Assembly: GCA_945891505.1 (NCBI GenBank)
Contig: CAMDDL010000004.1
Span: 1 to 64,000 of the forward strand
Length of the DNA: 64,000 nucleotides
Source: Maricaulis salignorans
GTDB lineage: Bacteria; Pseudomonadota; Alphaproteobacteria; Caulobacterales; Aquidulcibacteraceae
Direction: 5' to 3'
The first letter of the stretch is position 1. Each line of letters begins with the position of its first letter. Both the position numbers and the translations under genes were made by a program. The notes under the pieces are model-generated. The model saw nothing but the letters and a program-made list of their open reading frames with translations, was not told the origin of the DNA and ran no database searches. Positions 61,459 through 64,000 of the stretch are shown piece after piece.

Positions 61459-63285
61459 TCAAATCGCGCTAATGGCTTGCGCGTTCAAATAGGGTAGGGG
61501 CGCATAAATCGCCCGCATGGCTTCGGCCAATTCGCGGGCACCCGGGCGCGGGAAGGGCGAGGTATCGATATGCACGGCTGCAATCTCTGCCAGCCCGACG
61601 GCGCGCGCCGCCAATAATGCATCGGCCATCGCAACGGCGCGACCGGCTTTTCCCTCACGCCCAATATTGCCGCGCCCATCGGTCAAGAACAAAAGCCGTG
61701 GCGTGCGGCCCTTGGCCTTTTCGGCCAGCGCCAACAACAGGGCCGTATCTATGCCCGCTGCCAAGGGTGTGCCGCCCCCGCCTGCCAAGTCGGATAATTG
61801 TCGACGTGCCCGTGCCAAGGACCGGGTCGGCGGCAACAGGATTTCAGCCGCCTCGTTGCGGAAAGCCACTAAGGCTACCCGACTGCGGTCGACATAGGCT
61901 TGGGCCAACAACAGCTCCACCGCGCCTTTGGCTTCGGCAAGGCGCTGAAAGGCCGATGAGCCAGAGGCATCGACGACCAGAATGGTCGTGGCCTCTTTGG
62001 GCTGAGCAAAGCAGCGGATGCGGAAGTCACTCTTGCGCACTTCAATGCGCTTCCTGCCTGTTTCCGGCGCCGCGTCGGCTTGCGGACGACGGCGCAGCTT
62101 TTGCCAAGGCGCTGCGGCGCGCAAGGTTTCGATGATGTTTAGCCGCTCACCGGGCTTTAAGGTACCGCTGCGAGAACGAATGGGCCGACCTCGAAGTGGT
62201 GACTTCTGCATGCTCCCACCACCACTGCCGCTGGCGCGTCCTTGGCGATTGGGTTTTGCTTGGCTCCCCAGTGCTGCGATTAATTCAGCGGGCAAGGCAG
62301 ATTTGACGGCATCCACCAGAATCTCACTGGGATTGGGTGGGCTTTTAGGCTCTGCATCCGCTTGAGAGTCCGGTGGGGTTTCAGCCGGCGGCTTCGCGTC
62401 CGCCTCTGCCTCGGTTTGTTCTGCTTCGTCTTGAGTTTCAGGTTGTTGGTCTGAATCTTCGGGCTGAGGCTCTTCAGGCGGTGGCGGTAATTGCAGGGCT
62501 TGGGGTGCCAGAACCAGCTGTGCAGCTAACGTGACATCACCCAAAGTGGCGACTTTTCTGCCGTCTAAGGCCGCGACCATGCGTGCGACCCGCAGACACA
62601 AAAGCGCTGGCCGGGCTGAGTTCAAGCCAAAGGCTTGGGCGGCTTCACAAATGGCCTCGAGGAGCGACTCTGACGCAAGGCCAATTTCTGGCAGGGCACT
62701 TTTGGCGCGCTCAATATCTTCAAGGCTTGCCCCGTCCCCTGCGAGATCCCCAAGGCCCAGACCATTACCATCGAGGCGGAAGCTGCAGCGTTCTAGAAGC
62801 GCAAACGGCGGGGATTCCTCCGGGCCCATGCTTTCATCTAATAGGATCAAACCAAAGCGCGCGGGCAGAAGCGATGTCAGCCCATCGCGCTCCAACTGGA
62901 ACTGGCCTTCATCCAATGCGGCTGCAATCCTTGCGGCGGTCGCCGAACTCAAGCGCTCGGCCATGGGCAAGACCAACACCCCGCCATCGACTTCGCTCAA
63001 CAGGCCGCGCTGGACGACGGGTTGACCCATGGCCAAACTGGTTGCGAGATCAAGGCCACCCAATAAGCGGTCGTCGCCCGTCTGCACCGGGCAACGGCGC
63101 AAGGGCGCGCCTTCCGGCAAAAGCTCCTTCAACAGATCGAGCCAAGCATCAAAAAATGGGCTGCCTCGACCCTTGATCGAGATACCGCCCAATCCATGGG
63201 GGTCCATCGCAAATAAGGTGGCGATCAACAGGGCTTCCGGCCAAGCGGCGCAGCGCACAGTTTCGGCTTGCGCCTCGGCGGTCAT
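61459..63285 (-). CDS. bchD: Magnesium chelatase subunit D
   Basis: BchD and BchI form the AAA+ motor that, with BchH, inserts Mg2+ into protoporphyrin IX at the first committed step of bacteriochlorophyll synthesis. The 608-residue protein has an N-terminal degenerate AAA+ domain (1-260), a long acidic proline/glutamate-rich linker (about 270-330) and a C-terminal von Willebrand A domain. Its MIDAS motif reads [10 protein letters not shown] near residue 438, and [10 protein letters not shown] follows later. The start overlaps the bchI stop by 4 bases. bchO is not found after it. Confidence 0.95.
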   Translation of the reverse strand: MTAEAQAETVRCAAWPEALLIATLFAMDPHGLGGISIKGRGSPFFDAWLDLLKELLPEGAPLRRCPVQTGDDRLLGGLDLATSLAMGQPVVQRGLLSEVDGGVLVLPMAERLSSATAARIAAALDEGQFQLERDGLTSLLPARFGLILLDESMGPEESPPFALLERCSFRLDGNGLGLGDLAGDGASLEDIERAKSALPEIGLASESLLEAICEAAQAFGLNSARPALLCLRVARMVAALDGRKVATLGDVTLAAQLVLAPQALQLPPPPEEPQPEDSDQQPETQDEAEQTEAEADAKPPAETPPDSQADAEPKSPPNPSEILVDAVKSALPAELIAALGSQAKPNRQGRASGSGGGSMQKSPLRGRPIRSRSGTLKPGERLNIIETLRAAAPWQKLRRRPQADAAPETGRKRIEVRKSDFRIRCFAQPKEATTILVVDASGSSAFQRLAEAKGAVELLLAQAYVDRSRVALVAFRNEAAEILLPPTRSLARARRQLSDLAGGGGTPLAAGIDTALLLALAEKAKGRTPRLLFLTDGRGNIGREGKAGRAVAMADALLAARAVGLAEIAAVHIDTSPFPRPGARELAEAMRAIYAPLPYLNAQAISAI

Positions 63286-64000
63286 GATCCAAACAGGTCT
63301 GACATGGCGCGTTCAATCCGGGTGGACGAGCCGGTTTCATCGAGGGGGTTACGGCGCAGGCGGTGGCGCAAGGCCATGACAGCGATGCCGCGCAAATGAT
63401 GGTCCTCCACCCGTGCATCACCTTCAAGGGCGGCAACGGCGCGGGCTGCGCGGATCAAAGTCAGTTCGCCGCGCAACCCGTCGACACCGACAGCCATACA
63501 CAAGCGCGACGCCCATTCCAGAGCCGCATCAGGGGTTTCAATGTCACTGAGGCGAGCGCGTGCCGCGACAATCTTCTCCCGCACAGCTGCCTCGCCTTCG
63601 GCCTGACGGGCGGCAAAGCCCGCACTATCGCGGTCAAAGGAGTCCCGTCGGCGCACCACTTCGACGCGCACAGCCAGCTCATCCGGGGTCTTTACATCCA
63701 CCGACAAGCCAAACCGATCCAATAATTGAGGTCGCAACTCGCCTTCTTCCGGATTGCCGCTGCCAATCAAGACAAAGCGGGCTGGGTGGCGCACACTAAG
63801 GCCTTCTCGCTCGACAACATTTTCCCCTGAGGCGGCCACGTCCAAAAGCAGGTCGACCAGATGGTCATCGAGCAAATTGACTTCGTCAATATAAAGAAAG
63901 CCCCGATTGGCACGGGCCAAGAGGCCCGGCTCAAAATGCTTCTCGCCTTGGGTGAGTGCGCGTTCAAGGTCAAGCGCGCCGACGACGCGGTCTTCGGTTG
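63282..64000 (-). CDS. bchI: Magnesium chelatase ATPase subunit I, 3' part
   Basis: Only the C-terminal 238 residues or so lie in the window; the gene continues past position 64000. The visible part starts in [15 protein letters not shown] and contains Walker B ([13 protein letters not shown]), the sensor 1 and arginine-finger region [20 protein letters not shown], and the sensor 2 area near [16 protein letters not shown]. This is the active AAA+ ATPase of the magnesium chelatase. It is translationally coupled to bchD by a 4-base overlap. Confidence 0.95.
   Translation of the reverse strand, partial: TEDRVVGALDLERALTQGEKHFEPGLLARANRGFLYIDEVNLLDDHLVDLLLDVAASGENVVEREGLSVRHPARFVLIGSGNPEEGELRPQLLDRFGLSVDVKTPDELAVRVEVVRRRDSFDRDSAGFAARQAEGEAAVREKIVAARARLSDIETPDAALEWASRLCMAVGVDGLRGELTLIRAARAVAALEGDARVEDHHLRGIAVMALRHRLRRNPLDETGSSTRIERAMSDLFGS

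Overview
The window is chromosomal DNA from an alphaproteobacterium, most likely an aerobic anoxygenic phototroph of the Caulobacterales/Hyphomonadaceae-like side of the class. The evidence is gene content and order: purL-bolA with a nearby CGFS glutaredoxin, addB-addA-trxA of alphaproteobacterial type, a CpdR-type receiver beside an N-formylglutamate amidohydrolase, mnmE-mnmG-rsmG-parA-parB with two parS sites, and bchD-bchI (magnesium chelatase) at the right edge, which marks the border of a photosynthesis gene cluster. The GC content looks moderate. A 'Candidatus Phycosocius'-like organism would fit, but that is a guess. I see no rRNA, tRNA, insertion sequence, prophage or CRISPR array.

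Layout. 0-6 kb: rpsD, grxD, a secreted PPC-repeat protein, bolA and purL. 6-10 kb: an unrecognised anchored protein, bdhA, a DUF350 protein, an anchored trypsin-like protease and thioredoxin. 10-20 kb is rich in DNA repair: addA, addB, pyrF, ogt and an Ada-AlkA fusion, then cpdR. 20-23 kb: N-formylglutamate amidohydrolase, a small intergenic region that appears to encode an unannotated minus-strand small RNA, gpmA and a RibD-like deaminase. 23-29 kb is the chromosome-partition and tRNA-modification block (parB, parA, rsmG, mnmG, mnmE, DUF6489), probably near the replication origin. 29-37 kb is accessory: dienelactone hydrolase, quinone oxidoreductase, an SH3-like protein, two transcription regulators, a compact four-gene unit of largely unknown function (33.2-35.3 kb) and gamma-glutamyltransferase.

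37-49 kb: acetoacetyl-CoA reductase, metK, argE, a complete RND efflux system with its TetR regulator, AMP nucleosidase and cysteine synthase. 50-61 kb: a Pif1-like helicase, PEP carboxylase, a malyl-CoA lyase of Chloroflexus-like type, truA, a chorismate mutase fusion, murJ-trpS and a sodium/solute symporter. 61-64 kb: bchD and the 3' part of bchI.

Working links: bdhA and phaB point to a polyhydroxybutyrate/acetoacetate economy. ppc and mcl together connect C3/C4 acids with acetyl-CoA and glyoxylate. AddAB, Ogt and Ada-AlkA cover double-strand-break and alkylation damage. ParAB acts on the two parS sites. The most interesting unexplained items are the candidate small RNA at 21243-21430 with its own promoter and terminator, the 33.2-35.3 kb four-gene unit, and a 16-bp inverted repeat controlling the ogt / ada-alkA divergent promoters.
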